Positions 17,857-25,873 of a DNA stretch of 64,000 nt are shown piece by piece. The position numbers and the translations under genes are program-made. The DNA comes from Stutzerimonas nitrititolerans. Its GTDB lineage: Bacteria > Pseudomonadota > Gammaproteobacteria > Pseudomonadales > Pseudomonadaceae. How positions within the stretch are numbered: position 1 is the first letter of the stretch; each line of letters begins with the position of its first letter. The notes beneath the pieces were generated by a model. It worked only from the letters and a program-made list of their open reading frames with translations, had not been told where the DNA came from and made no database searches. The stretch lies in assembly GCF_003696285.1 (NCBI RefSeq), contig NZ_RFFL01000012.1, forward strand, positions 1 through 64,000, given 5' to 3'.

Positions 17857-19893
17857 TCAGGCCGGCAGGCCTTCGTGCAGCAACGCGATCTGCCCGGCCT
17901 CGACCAGTGCCGTCAGCGGCTTCGGCCTGCCCAGGAAATAGCCCTGCACCGCCGCGCAGCCCATGTCTCGTAACAGTTCCAGCTGGCCAGGCGTCTCGAT
18001 GCCCTCGGCCAGGACGGGAATGTCCAGGCTACGCCCCAGGGCCAGCACGGCGGAAATGATCGCGCGGGCCTGGGGGTTTTCCTCGATGCTGGGCATGAAA
18101 GAGCGGTCGGTCTTGATCTTGTCGAACGGGAAAGAGCGCAGGATATCCAGCGATGAATAACCGGTACCGAAATCGTCCAGGGCGATGCTGACACCCAACG
18201 CCTTGATGCGCGTGAGCATCGCCAGCGCCTTGTCACGGTCGGCGAAGATGCTCGATTCGGTCAGTTCCAGCTCCAGGCGCGCGGGGGCCAGCCCTGTCTC
18301 GTCGAGAATACGCCGCACCAGGCTCGGCAGGTCGTCATGGATGAACTGCATGGGCGACAGGTTGACCGCCACGCTACAGGGATGCATCCAGCGTGCCGCG
18401 TCCTGGCAGGCCTTGCGCAGTACCCATTCGCCGAGAAGCAGAATGGTGGTGTCGCGCTCGGCGAGGGGAATGAACTCGCTCGGCGGAATACTGCCCCGGG
18501 TCGGGTGCTGCCAGCGCAGCAACGCTTCGTAGCCACGGACGCGCCCGGTCGCGATATCGATCTGCTGCTGGTAGTGCACCTGCAGCTGGTCATGCTCGAT
18601 GGCGGCGCGCAGCTCGCTGGCCAATGACTGGCGCAGACGCACCCGTTCATCCATCGCCGGTTCGTAGAAACACACCTGCTGGCCCAGCTCGCGCTTGGCC
18701 CGGTACATCGCCAGGTCGGCATTGCCGAGCAGGCTTTCCTTGGTGTGGCCATCCTGCGGGTAAACCGCGCCGCCCAGGCTGGCGCCCAGGTTGAACAGCC
18801 CGAAGGAAGTCGGCATGGGTTGGTTGATCACATCCTGCAGTTTCTCGGCGAACAGGCTCAGCTCCTCCACGCTGTGCATGCGCAGCACGGCCGCGAACTC
18901 GTCACCAGAGAGGCGCGCCAGATGCACATGTTCGTCATCGAGGGCCTTGAAGCGCTGGCCGAGCAGCCGCAGCACCTCGTCGCCGGCCGCATGGCCGTGC
19001 AGGTCGTTCACGGCCTTGAAGCCATCCAGGTCGATGTACAGCAGTCCGACCTGGCCCCCGGCAATCTGCGCGCGGGCCAGCTCGTGTTCCAGATGGTTGT
19101 TGAAGCTTTCGCGGTTGGGCAACCCTGTCAGTGCATCGTTCATGGCCAGGAAATGCAGACGCCTGACCGACTCCAGCCGCACGCTGTCGTCGATCAGGTA
19201 GCTCGCCAGCCCGGCGCCGAAGATCAGCAGGGTCACGCCCGCCACGGCAAAGGCCAGCGCCTGGATGGCCGGCGGATTGGTCAGCTCGTGCTCAAGCAGC
19301 AACGGCGACACGCCGAAGCCGGCCATTCCGGTGAAGTGCAGCGATACCGTCGCCAGGCTGAGCACCAGCGCGGGTACCCAGCCACCGCGAAGTCGATGCG
19401 CGAGATGGAACGCCAGCGCCCCGAGCCCCACCGCCAGGAGGATGGAAGCGACCACGTAGCCCATGTCCCAGACCACCAGCCCCTGTACGCGGTAGGCCAG
19501 CATGCCGAGGTAATGCATCGCCGAGATGCTCAACCCGAACAGCCCGCCGCCATAAGCCGGCGCCAATCGCCATTTGCTCAGCATGGCGATCAGCAGCCCC
19601 GCCGAAGCGCCGAGCATGGCCACCAGCAGCGACAGCGAGGTCAGCGCCGGGTCCAGCTCGATGGGGAGACCGGGTCGATAGCCCAGCATCGCGACGAAGT
19701 GCGTCGACCAGATGGTCGCGCCCGCCGTACCGGCGCCCAGAACGCACCAGCCGGCTTTCTGTACGCCTTGGGTATGTTGCGCACGGCGATACAGCCGCAT
19801 GGTGATGAAGGTGCCCAGCAGGCACAACAGCGCAGCCATGATCACCAACCCCGGATGATGCAGGTCGGCGATACAGCTGTAGATCTGATACAT
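17857..19893 (-). CDS. MHYT-GGDEF-EAL cyclic-di-GMP protein
   Basis: The 678-residue inner-membrane protein has an MHYT sensor of about seven helices (1-235) with the repeated motifs THFVAMLGY, MHYLGMLAY and LHFTGMAGF, thought to bind copper or sense O2, CO or NO. The GGDEF domain (about 250-415) reads SGDEF and lacks an RxxD inhibitory site 5 residues before it. The EAL domain (about 435-670) has YEALLRW, NLSP, ELTES, DDFGTGYSSL and EGIE, so phosphodiesterase residues look complete. Layout and length match MucR of P. aeruginosa; NbdA is the other relative. AGGGA precedes the ATG. Confidence 0.95.
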   Translation of the reverse strand: MYQIYSCIADLHHPGLVIMAALLCLLGTFITMRLYRRAQHTQGVQKAGWCVLGAGTAGATIWSTHFVAMLGYRPGLPIELDPALTSLSLLVAMLGASAGLLIAMLSKWRLAPAYGGGLFGLSISAMHYLGMLAYRVQGLVVWDMGYVVASILLAVGLGALAFHLAHRLRGGWVPALVLSLATVSLHFTGMAGFGVSPLLLEHELTNPPAIQALAFAVAGVTLLIFGAGLASYLIDDSVRLESVRRLHFLAMNDALTGLPNRESFNNHLEHELARAQIAGGQVGLLYIDLDGFKAVNDLHGHAAGDEVLRLLGQRFKALDDEHVHLARLSGDEFAAVLRMHSVEELSLFAEKLQDVINQPMPTSFGLFNLGASLGGAVYPQDGHTKESLLGNADLAMYRAKRELGQQVCFYEPAMDERVRLRQSLASELRAAIEHDQLQVHYQQQIDIATGRVRGYEALLRWQHPTRGSIPPSEFIPLAERDTTILLLGEWVLRKACQDAARWMHPCSVAVNLSPMQFIHDDLPSLVRRILDETGLAPARLELELTESSIFADRDKALAMLTRIKALGVSIALDDFGTGYSSLDILRSFPFDKIKTDRSFMPSIEENPQARAIISAVLALGRSLDIPVLAEGIETPGQLELLRDMGCAAVQGYFLGRPKPLTALVEAGQIALLHEGLPA

Positions 19894-19991
19894 GCTTCCC
19901 TAATCCAAGCCCCGAACGGAGCGATTGCAGTAATAGCGGCGCGATTCTAGCGGCGGGCGGCAGAAAGAAGGCATTGAAATTGCCAATCCAA

Positions 19992-20010
19992 TGATAGCAC
20001 TAGGCTATCA
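19992..20010. promoter_or_regulatory. Candidate operator palindrome upstream of the MHYT gene
   Basis: tgatagc and gctatca form perfect 7-bp arms around a 5-bp spacer, about 100 bp upstream of the MHYT-GGDEF-EAL start codon and in an AT-richer patch. This spacing suits a dimeric regulator. Which protein binds is unknown. Confidence 0.4.
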
Positions 20011-20115
20011 ACCCAATGAAAGGCATCTGCCGAACGGCTTTCAATGCCTGCTGGTCGCTCGTTCACCTTGCTCAGCAGCGCAACCCGAGCAGCGATGCGG
20101 ATTGGCGGAGCAGCC

Positions 20116-20739
20116 TCAGGGCGCGGGTGACGCAGCGAGCCTGATGCCAAAGGCGACGAAGATGCCGCCTGTCAGCCGATCCAGCACCTTGACCGCCGAT
20201 GGCTGCCGCAGAAACCGGCCCAGGGAGACCGTGGCCGCGATCAGCACAGCGAACCAGGCGAGCGTCAACGCGATATGCAGGCAGGCGAGGAAAAAGGAAT
20301 AGCTTGCAACGCCAGCCCCGGCGGGCACGAACTGCGGCAGGAAGGTGACATAGAACACCCCGACCTTGGGGTTGAGCAGATTGGTCAGGAAGCCTCGCCA
20401 GAACGCATCGCCGCTTCGCGAATACGCTTCGCCAGCCGTCGATTCGAGTGTCGCTCGTGGTTTGAGCAACAACCTGGCACCCAGCCAGACCAGATAGAGG
20501 GCGCCGGCGAACTTGACGAGGGTATACGCCATCTCGGATGCGCGCAGCAGCGCGCCAAGCCCAAGCGATACCGCGGCCCCCCAGATCAGGCAGCCCAGGG
20601 CGATGCCAAGGGACGCCATGAGCGCCTGCCGCCGTCCATCCACCGTCGCCGCCCGCAGCACGATGGCGGTATCCACCCCAGGCGTAACCGTGAGCAGAAA
20701 AGCGGCCGAGATGAAGGCGAGGAGCAGATGATTGTCCAT
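20116..20739 (-). CDS. LysE/RhtB-family exporter
   Basis: The 207-residue inner-membrane protein has six hydrophobic segments. It has the family N-terminus FLLTVTPGVDTAIVLRAA (about 14-31) and the loop FLTNLLNPKVGVFYVTFLPQFV (core NPKVGVFY). It is probably an exporter for homoserine-, threonine- or lysine-like compounds. It is not closely related in sequence to the LysE gene at 6994. No clear ribosome site is seen before the ATG at 20739. Confidence 0.9.
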   Translation of the reverse strand: MDNHLLLAFISAAFLLTVTPGVDTAIVLRAATVDGRRQALMASLGIALGCLIWGAAVSLGLGALLRASEMAYTLVKFAGALYLVWLGARLLLKPRATLESTAGEAYSRSGDAFWRGFLTNLLNPKVGVFYVTFLPQFVPAGAGVASYSFFLACLHIALTLAWFAVLIAATVSLGRFLRQPSAVKVLDRLTGGIFVAFGIRLAASPAP

Positions 20740-20910
20740 GTCGCGAAGGGATCGTCAGTTATCGGGGTTGGTCACTTTAGGTACGTGCTCGGGCTGCGGT
20801 CAAACCCATCGCCCAGGAGCCGACCGGCGACTGATCAGAATGCCATCGGACTAGCATCCCGGCAGCCTTCGTGCGTTAAATCGACGTTTTCACAGCTGCC
20901 AGGAGCACGC

Positions 20911-21495
20911 ATGAGCAACGCAAGACAGGCCCAGCATCCCATCTCCCCCGCCTTCACCGCACGCTGGTCGCCACGTGCCTTCGATGGCCGACCGTTGACG
21001 CAGGAACAGCTGCGGTCACTGTTCGAAGCTGCGCGCTGGACGCCCTCGGCTGTCAACTTCCAGCCATGGCGCTTCTGCTACGCCTTGGCCGGCACGCCGC
21101 TGTTCGAGGATTTCGTCGGCCTGCTGGTAGAGTCCAACCAGGTCTGGGCCAGGCATGCCGGCGCGCTGGTGGCGGTGCTGTCACAAACCACCCGTACCGG
21201 CACGGATGGCGAGGAAAAGCCCTTCGCCAGCCATGCCTTCGACACCGGAGCGGCCTGGATGAACCTGGCCATGCAGGCTCATGACATGGGCCTGGCTACC
21301 CATGCCATGGGCGGCTTCGATGCCGACCGCGCACGGCAATACCTCAAACCGCCGGCAAATATGGCCATCAATGCCTTCGTCGCCATCGGCTATCGCGGCG
21401 ACGCCAGCGCGCTGCCCGAAGCGTTGCAGGCGCGCGAGCAGGCCAGCGACCGCACCCCGCAGGAACAGTGGGTATTCGAAGGCCCGATGGCCTGA
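20911..21495 (+). CDS. Nitroreductase-family flavoprotein
   Basis: The 194-residue protein opens with the FMN-binding signature RWSPRAFDGRPLTQEQLRSL and SAVNFQPWRF (about 18-55) and contains GAAWMNLAMQAHDMGLATH (about 111-129). These are typical of oxygen-insensitive NAD(P)H nitroreductases. It likely reduces quinones or nitro compounds in the cytoplasm; the natural substrate is unknown. AGGAG lies 6 nt before the ATG at 20911. Confidence 0.93.
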   Translation: MSNARQAQHPISPAFTARWSPRAFDGRPLTQEQLRSLFEAARWTPSAVNFQPWRFCYALAGTPLFEDFVGLLVESNQVWARHAGALVAVLSQTTRTGTDGEEKPFASHAFDTGAAWMNLAMQAHDMGLATHAMGGFDADRARQYLKPPANMAINAFVAIGYRGDASALPEALQAREQASDRTPQEQWVFEGPMA

Positions 21496-21566
21496 CGGCG
21501 CAGTGGCTGACAACCGCCACGGCATGGACGATGTATGATCACGCCCCGTTCATCAGGGGGGTGATC

Positions 21567-22526
21567 ATGTCGCGCGACTGGCTGGAGCAGAACCAGGTCA
21601 GCCTGTATTTCGTCGCGGTGGCCGTGGCGGCCATCGCCGGGCTGAACTCTGCGGCCTTTGCCGGGCTTGCGGCGGCGGCCATCACACCGGCGATCGCCGT
21701 GCTGATGTACGCGATGTTCCTGCAGATTCCCTTCCTCGAACTTCGCCAGCCTTTGGCCAATCGCCGTTTCCTCGGCGCGCTGCTGCTCGCCAACTTCGTG
21801 CTGGTCCCGCTGCTGGTCTGGCTGCTGACCCTGCCGCTGGCGTCGAACAAGGCCCTGCTGGCCGGCGCACTGCTGGTACTGCTGACGCCTTGTATCGACT
21901 ACGTGGTGGTCTTCACCCACCTGGGCAAGGGCGATTCCCGTCTGGTGCTCGCGGCAACACCACTGTTGTTGCTGCTCCAGCTTCTGCTGCTGCCGCTGTA
22001 TCTCCAGGTGATGCTCGGCGCGCAGGCCGGCGCGGTCATCGATATACGGCCTTTTGCAGAGGCCTTCGTGCTGCTGATCGTCATTCCGCTGCTAGCAGCC
22101 GTGGCCACGGAATTCGGCGGGCGGCGCTCCGCCCTGCTCCGCTCATGGAGCGCTGGCTGGGCCTGGCTGCCGGTGCCGGCGATGGCGGCGGTCCTGATCG
22201 TCGTTGTCGGATCGCAGATCGGAGCCGTGACGGCGCAGTTCGAAGTCCTGGCGCCGCTGCTGCCGGTGTACGGAGCGTTCCTGTTGCTGGCACCTGTTCT
22301 CGGTTTTTTCAGCGCCAGGCTGTTCGGCCTGAACACCACGGCGACCCGAGCCGTCGCGTTCAGCGCGGCCACGCGTAACTCCCTGGTGGTGCTGCCCCTG
22401 GCGCTGGCCCTGCCGGAATCTATCCGCGGGCTCGCCGCGGCAGCCGTAATCTGCCAGACCCTGATGGAACTGATCGGCGAACTGGTCTACCTGAAGGCGA
22501 TTCCCGCCCTGATAAAGGGGCGCTAG
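21567..22526 (+). CDS. BASS/ACR3-like carrier, arsenic resistance protein family
   Basis: The 319-residue protein has about ten hydrophobic segments, including LMYAMFLQIPFLEL (about 46-59), LVLLTPCIDYVVVFTHLGKGD (core TPCIDYVVVFTH) and FSAATRNSLVVLPLALALP near the end. The layout fits the bile-acid/arsenite/riboflavin transporter superfamily and the group usually named arsenic resistance protein. The conserved Cys in TPCIDYV is in keeping with ACR3. No arsR, arsC or arsH lies nearby, so arsenite transport is only a family inference. AGGGGGG lies upstream of the ATG. Confidence 0.82.
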   Translation: MSRDWLEQNQVSLYFVAVAVAAIAGLNSAAFAGLAAAAITPAIAVLMYAMFLQIPFLELRQPLANRRFLGALLLANFVLVPLLVWLLTLPLASNKALLAGALLVLLTPCIDYVVVFTHLGKGDSRLVLAATPLLLLLQLLLLPLYLQVMLGAQAGAVIDIRPFAEAFVLLIVIPLLAAVATEFGGRRSALLRSWSAGWAWLPVPAMAAVLIVVVGSQIGAVTAQFEVLAPLLPVYGAFLLLAPVLGFFSARLFGLNTTATRAVAFSAATRNSLVVLPLALALPESIRGLAAAAVICQTLMELIGELVYLKAIPALIKGR

Positions 22527-22533
22527 CGGCTTG

Positions 22534-22842
22534 TCAGAACTGTCGGAACAGCGCCGCCGTCACGATGCCGGCGGCGATCGCGGGCAACGGCTTCTTCACC
22601 ACCAGCATGGTGATGGCCGTGCTCAGCAATGCCAGCCGTGCGCCGTTGTCCCCTTCGAGCGCCATGGGTGCGAGCAGCGCCACCAGCACGGAACCGGACA
22701 TGGCGCCGATGAAGCGCCTGACCCGCTGGCCGATGGGCACGAACGCCATCACATAGACTCCGCCCCAGCGGGTCGCCAGTGTCACCACCGCCATCAGCAA
22801 CACCAGCACCAGTGCGCCGAAGCCTGTCGGCTCAATGCTCAT
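22534..22842 (-). CDS. azlD: AzlD branched-chain amino-acid exporter subunit
   Basis: The 102-residue membrane protein has about four hydrophobic segments and the AzlD-type centre ATRWGGVYVM and VKKPLPAIAAG. AzlC and AzlD form a two-part exporter for branched-chain amino acids. It overlaps the azlC stop by 11 nt and so is translationally coupled. It ends 7 bp from the convergent arsenic-type carrier gene. Confidence 0.92.
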   Translation of the reverse strand: MSIEPTGFGALVLVLLMAVVTLATRWGGVYVMAFVPIGQRVRRFIGAMSGSVLVALLAPMALEGDNGARLALLSTAITMLVVKKPLPAIAAGIVTAALFRQF

Positions 22843-23548
22843 CGGTCTTCTCCATCCAGAAGGCACCGGCCAGCCCGCCCGCCAGTGCCCCCACCACGAC
22901 ATGGCTGTTCTCCGGCAGATACCGGTAGGCCAGCAGCGAGGTGCAGGCGGCGATGATCCAGATCATCAGCAGCCGCAGGTTCTTCTCCCCACCCACCACC
23001 ATGGCCAGCAGGAAGCAGCCCATCACCATGTCCAGCCCCAAGCTGCGCGGATCGCGAATGGCCCCGCCGAAGTGGACGCCCAGCCAGGTGCCCAGCACCC
23101 AGAATGCCCACAACGCTATACCGCCCCCGAACAGGATGCCCATGCCCGGCTGACCGCGCGCGAACGCCTGCAAGGACATCGCCCAGTTGGCATCCGAGGC
23201 CAGCAGCATGACGCCATAGCGCCTGCGCGGCGGCAGATGGCGCAGCCACGGATAGAGCGTCGCCCCCATCAGCAGGTGCCGCGCATTGATGGCGAACACG
23301 GTGATCGCCAGCGTGAAGACCGGGACCTGACTCCCCCACAACTCCAGCGCCGCGAACTGCGAGGCGCCGGCGAACACCAGCGTGCTCATGGCCATGATCA
23401 GCGAGTTATCCAGGCCCACCTGGACGGCTGCCAGCCCGAAGGCCGCGCCAAAAATCGTGACGAACACGGACAGGGGGACGAGTTGCCTGAAGCCGGTCCA
23501 GACCATCCGGCGGTCGAATTCATGCAGTTGGGTTTCGGCGTCGGACAT
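22832..23548 (-). CDS. azlC: AzlC branched-chain amino-acid exporter large subunit
   Basis: The 238-residue inner-membrane protein has about seven hydrophobic segments. AzlC landmarks are FAGASQFAALELWG (about 62-75), AINARHLLMGATLYPWL (about 88-104) and LLASDANWAMSL (about 117-128). With AzlD it exports leucine, isoleucine, valine or analogues. The ATG at 23548 is chosen over a TTG two codons earlier. The divergent LysR gene starts 116 bp away and probably controls it. Confidence 0.92.
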   Translation of the reverse strand: MSDAETQLHEFDRRMVWTGFRQLVPLSVFVTIFGAAFGLAAVQVGLDNSLIMAMSTLVFAGASQFAALELWGSQVPVFTLAITVFAINARHLLMGATLYPWLRHLPPRRRYGVMLLASDANWAMSLQAFARGQPGMGILFGGGIALWAFWVLGTWLGVHFGGAIRDPRSLGLDMVMGCFLLAMVVGGEKNLRLLMIWIIAACTSLLAYRYLPENSHVVVGALAGGLAGAFWMEKTDEH

Positions 23549-23664
23549 GTGCAACCTTGTGTTCGGGGCGGTTGAAACGTCGCACTATGCGCCAGGCGCA
23601 CAGATCGAGAAAAACGCATAATTCGCTTGTATGCTATTCGCTAAACAAATGGATGAGCATACCC

Positions 23665-24531
23665 ATGACCTTCCAGGACCTCCAGATCGACTGGTTGAAA
23701 TGCTTCGTTGCCGTGGTGGATGCGGGCTCCCTGTCCGGCGCGGCGCCTCACGTACACCGCTCCCAATCCGCCGTCAGCATGCAGCTCAGAAAGCTCGAGG
23801 CCGCCCTGGATTGCCAGCTGCTGATACGCGGCCCCCGGCAGCACCAGCTCACCCCGCAAGGGCAGATGCTGTTGGGCTATGCGCGGCGGATGCTCGACCT
23901 GCATGCCGAGACCCAGGCGGCTTTCCACGGAGAGGAGCTGAGCGGGCGCATTCGCCTGGGCGTCCCGGATGACTATGCCGCGCGCTATCTCACGCCGGTG
24001 CTCAAGCGCTTCGCGCCCCACCACGGGGCAGTGGAGATCGAGCTGGACTGCGAGCAGTCGACCTCGCTGATCCCCCGCGTCGAGCGCGGCGATCTGGATC
24101 TGGCACTGGTCTCCCGAGACCATCCCCGTCACGGCACGCTGTTGTTCCACGAGCCGATGGTGTGGGTCGGCGCCACCCAGTTCCAGCTCTGGCAACGCGA
24201 CCCGCTGCCCATCGCCGTCTACGAAGACACCAGCCTGGCCAGACGCAGCGCCATCCGCTCCCTGGCGCTGCAGGGGCGCCGCTACAAGGTGGTGTACAAC
24301 AGCTCCAGCCTGGCGGGCCAGATCGCGGCGGTCGAAAGCGGCCTGGCCATCGCCGCACTGACCCGCTGCAGCGCGCCGTCGCACCTGGAAATACACGGTA
24401 GCGAGCAGGGCCTGGGCCCGCTCGAGCCGATGGAAGTCGCCGTGTATCGAAGCCGGGCCTCACAGGGCTCCAAGGCCGTGGACAGCCTGCACGATCTGCT
24501 GATCAGAACGCTGAGGCTTTCGGGTACCTAG
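23665..24531 (+). CDS. LysR-family regulator divergent from azlCD
   Basis: The 288-residue protein has an N-terminal winged helix-turn-helix (about 5-65, AGSLSGAAPHVHRSQSAVSMQ) and a LysR-type effector domain (about 90-285, starting at GRIRLGVPDDYAARYL). GGATGAG lies 8 nt before the ATG at 23665; an ATG at 23653 is an alternative. It is transcribed away from azlC, the classic arrangement for a regulator of its divergent neighbour. The TAG stop lies in the left end of cloverleaf repeat copy B, so the last residues may have been set by insertion. Confidence 0.92.
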   Translation: MTFQDLQIDWLKCFVAVVDAGSLSGAAPHVHRSQSAVSMQLRKLEAALDCQLLIRGPRQHQLTPQGQMLLGYARRMLDLHAETQAAFHGEELSGRIRLGVPDDYAARYLTPVLKRFAPHHGAVEIELDCEQSTSLIPRVERGDLDLALVSRDHPRHGTLLFHEPMVWVGATQFQLWQRDPLPIAVYEDTSLARRSAIRSLALQGRRYKVVYNSSSLAGQIAAVESGLAIAALTRCSAPSHLEIHGSEQGLGPLEPMEVAVYRSRASQGSKAVDSLHDLLIRTLRLSGT

Positions 24532-24813
24532 GGACTGTTGCCGTTTCGCCGCGAGCCGCGTTGCTGCGAGAAATGGCGCCAGGTTAGGCGTAGGACGCAG
24601 GTAATGGCCTCGGCCGGCCGCGTCATTCCCTTGCCAAGTCCTACAACGACAGCTGGCGTCATTTCCCGCGCAACCCTTCGGGCCGGGCCTGTTTTTACGC
24701 GATGCGGCGTTATTCGTCGTTCATTTGGAATGACCAAACTTCTCTCCTCATGCCTTGCCTCGCGTAAAAACAGGCGCCGGCGCGGCCGCGGACGAAATGG
24801 CAACAGACCCTAG
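24528..24813. repeat. CTAG cloverleaf repeat, copy B
   Basis: This 286-bp copy has ends ctagggactgttgccgtttc and, inverted, ctagggtctgttgccatttc. Inner stem one reads gaaatggcgcca/tggcgtcatttc with nested gtaggac/gtcctac. Stem two reads gcctgtttttacgcg/cgcgtaaaaacaggc. Compared with copy A, paired positions have changed together. A 16-nt GC-rich insertion lies in the first loop. Its left CTAG supplies the stop of the LysR gene. Confidence 0.85.
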
Positions 24814-24843
24814 TGGCGAAGGACATCCGCCTTGGCCCTTGCG

Positions 24844-25728
24844 CTACCTCCTCCGCAACGCCCTCACCCCCTCCACCACCAGCACCGCGATTGCCGCCCA
24901 GATCGCGCCATAAGTCAGCCACTGATCAGGCGCGATGCTTTCGCCGAGCAGCAGCGCCACCACCACCAGCAGCACCGGTTCGACGTAGCTGAGCAAGCCG
25001 AACAAGGCGAGGTTGAGGCGGGTGGCGATGATCATCAGGGCCAGCGCCAGCGCGCTGAGCGCGCCCAACCCGAAGATCAGCAGCTGCAGGCGCGGACGTT
25101 CGATGACCTGTTGCAGGGTGGCGCTGTCGCCCACGGCAAAGGCGGCGGCCACCGGCAGACTGATGACCAGGTCGAGCCACAGGCCGCCGAGGTTGGCCGT
25201 GCCTATCTTGCGGCGCAGGATGAAGTAACAGGGATAGCCGAGGGCGACCGCCAGCACTGGCCAGGACAGCGAAGAGGCCAGCAGCAGTTCGTTGCCGACA
25301 CCGACGGCTGCCAGCACGCAGGCCAGGCGTTGCAGGCGGCTGATCGCCTCGCCGAAGACCAGCCGCCCGGTGAGTACCAGGGTCAGCGGCAGCAGAAAGT
25401 AGCCGAGGGAGACGTCCAGTCCGTGGCCGTTGATCGGCGCCCACATGAACAGCCAGAGCTGCAAGCCGACCAATGCCGAGGACAACGGCAACGCAAACCA
25501 TAGCCGCGGTTCGGCGGCCAGGCGTGCAAAGATCTGGCGAACCTCGCCCCAGCGCCCGAAGCCCAGGAGCAGCAGCGCCAGGCAAGGCGCGGTAAGCAGG
25601 ATGCGCCAGCCGTAGATCTGCTGGCCGTCCAGCGGTTCGAGCAGCGAGGTGTAGTAGTACAGCGTGGCGAAGAGCACCGAGGCCCCGACCGAGCTGGCCA
25701 CGCCCGGCAGACTGTTACGGCTTTGCAT
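24844..25728 (-). CDS. RarD-type EamA transporter
   Basis: The 294-residue inner-membrane protein has about ten hydrophobic segments in two EamA repeats. RarD-type landmarks are YYYTSLLEPLDGQQIYGWRI (about 24-43) and LPLTLVLTGRLVFGE (about 113-127). The late LLSYVEPVLLVVVALLLGE is also typical. RarD proteins are usually called chloramphenicol-sensitive permeases; the true substrate is unknown. It is transcribed away from the hrpA 3' end. Confidence 0.92.
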   Translation of the reverse strand: MQSRNSLPGVASSVGASVLFATLYYYTSLLEPLDGQQIYGWRILLTAPCLALLLLGFGRWGEVRQIFARLAAEPRLWFALPLSSALVGLQLWLFMWAPINGHGLDVSLGYFLLPLTLVLTGRLVFGEAISRLQRLACVLAAVGVGNELLLASSLSWPVLAVALGYPCYFILRRKIGTANLGGLWLDLVISLPVAAAFAVGDSATLQQVIERPRLQLLIFGLGALSALALALMIIATRLNLALFGLLSYVEPVLLVVVALLLGESIAPDQWLTYGAIWAAIAVLVVEGVRALRRR

Positions 25729-25767
25729 GCAAGGTTTCCCAATTCACAACGTCTTTAGCGTTCGGCC

Positions 25768-25822
25768 GTAGGGTCGAATCATTCGGCCAAGGTTGCAAAA
25801 GGCCGAACAAGTTCGGCCCTAC
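25768..25822. repeat. REP-like hairpin between rarD and hrpA
   Basis: gtagggtcgaatcattcggcc on one arm matches, inverted, ggccgaacaagttcggccctac on the other, with a few mismatches and a 12-bp centre. This is a palindrome of the short intergenic type common in Pseudomonas. It lies 52 bp after the hrpA stop and may act as its terminator. Confidence 0.55.
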
Positions 25823-25873
25823 GGATTGCGATCCAACCGAGAGGGTCCGATCCGGCGCGCCCCGTACAAGCTG

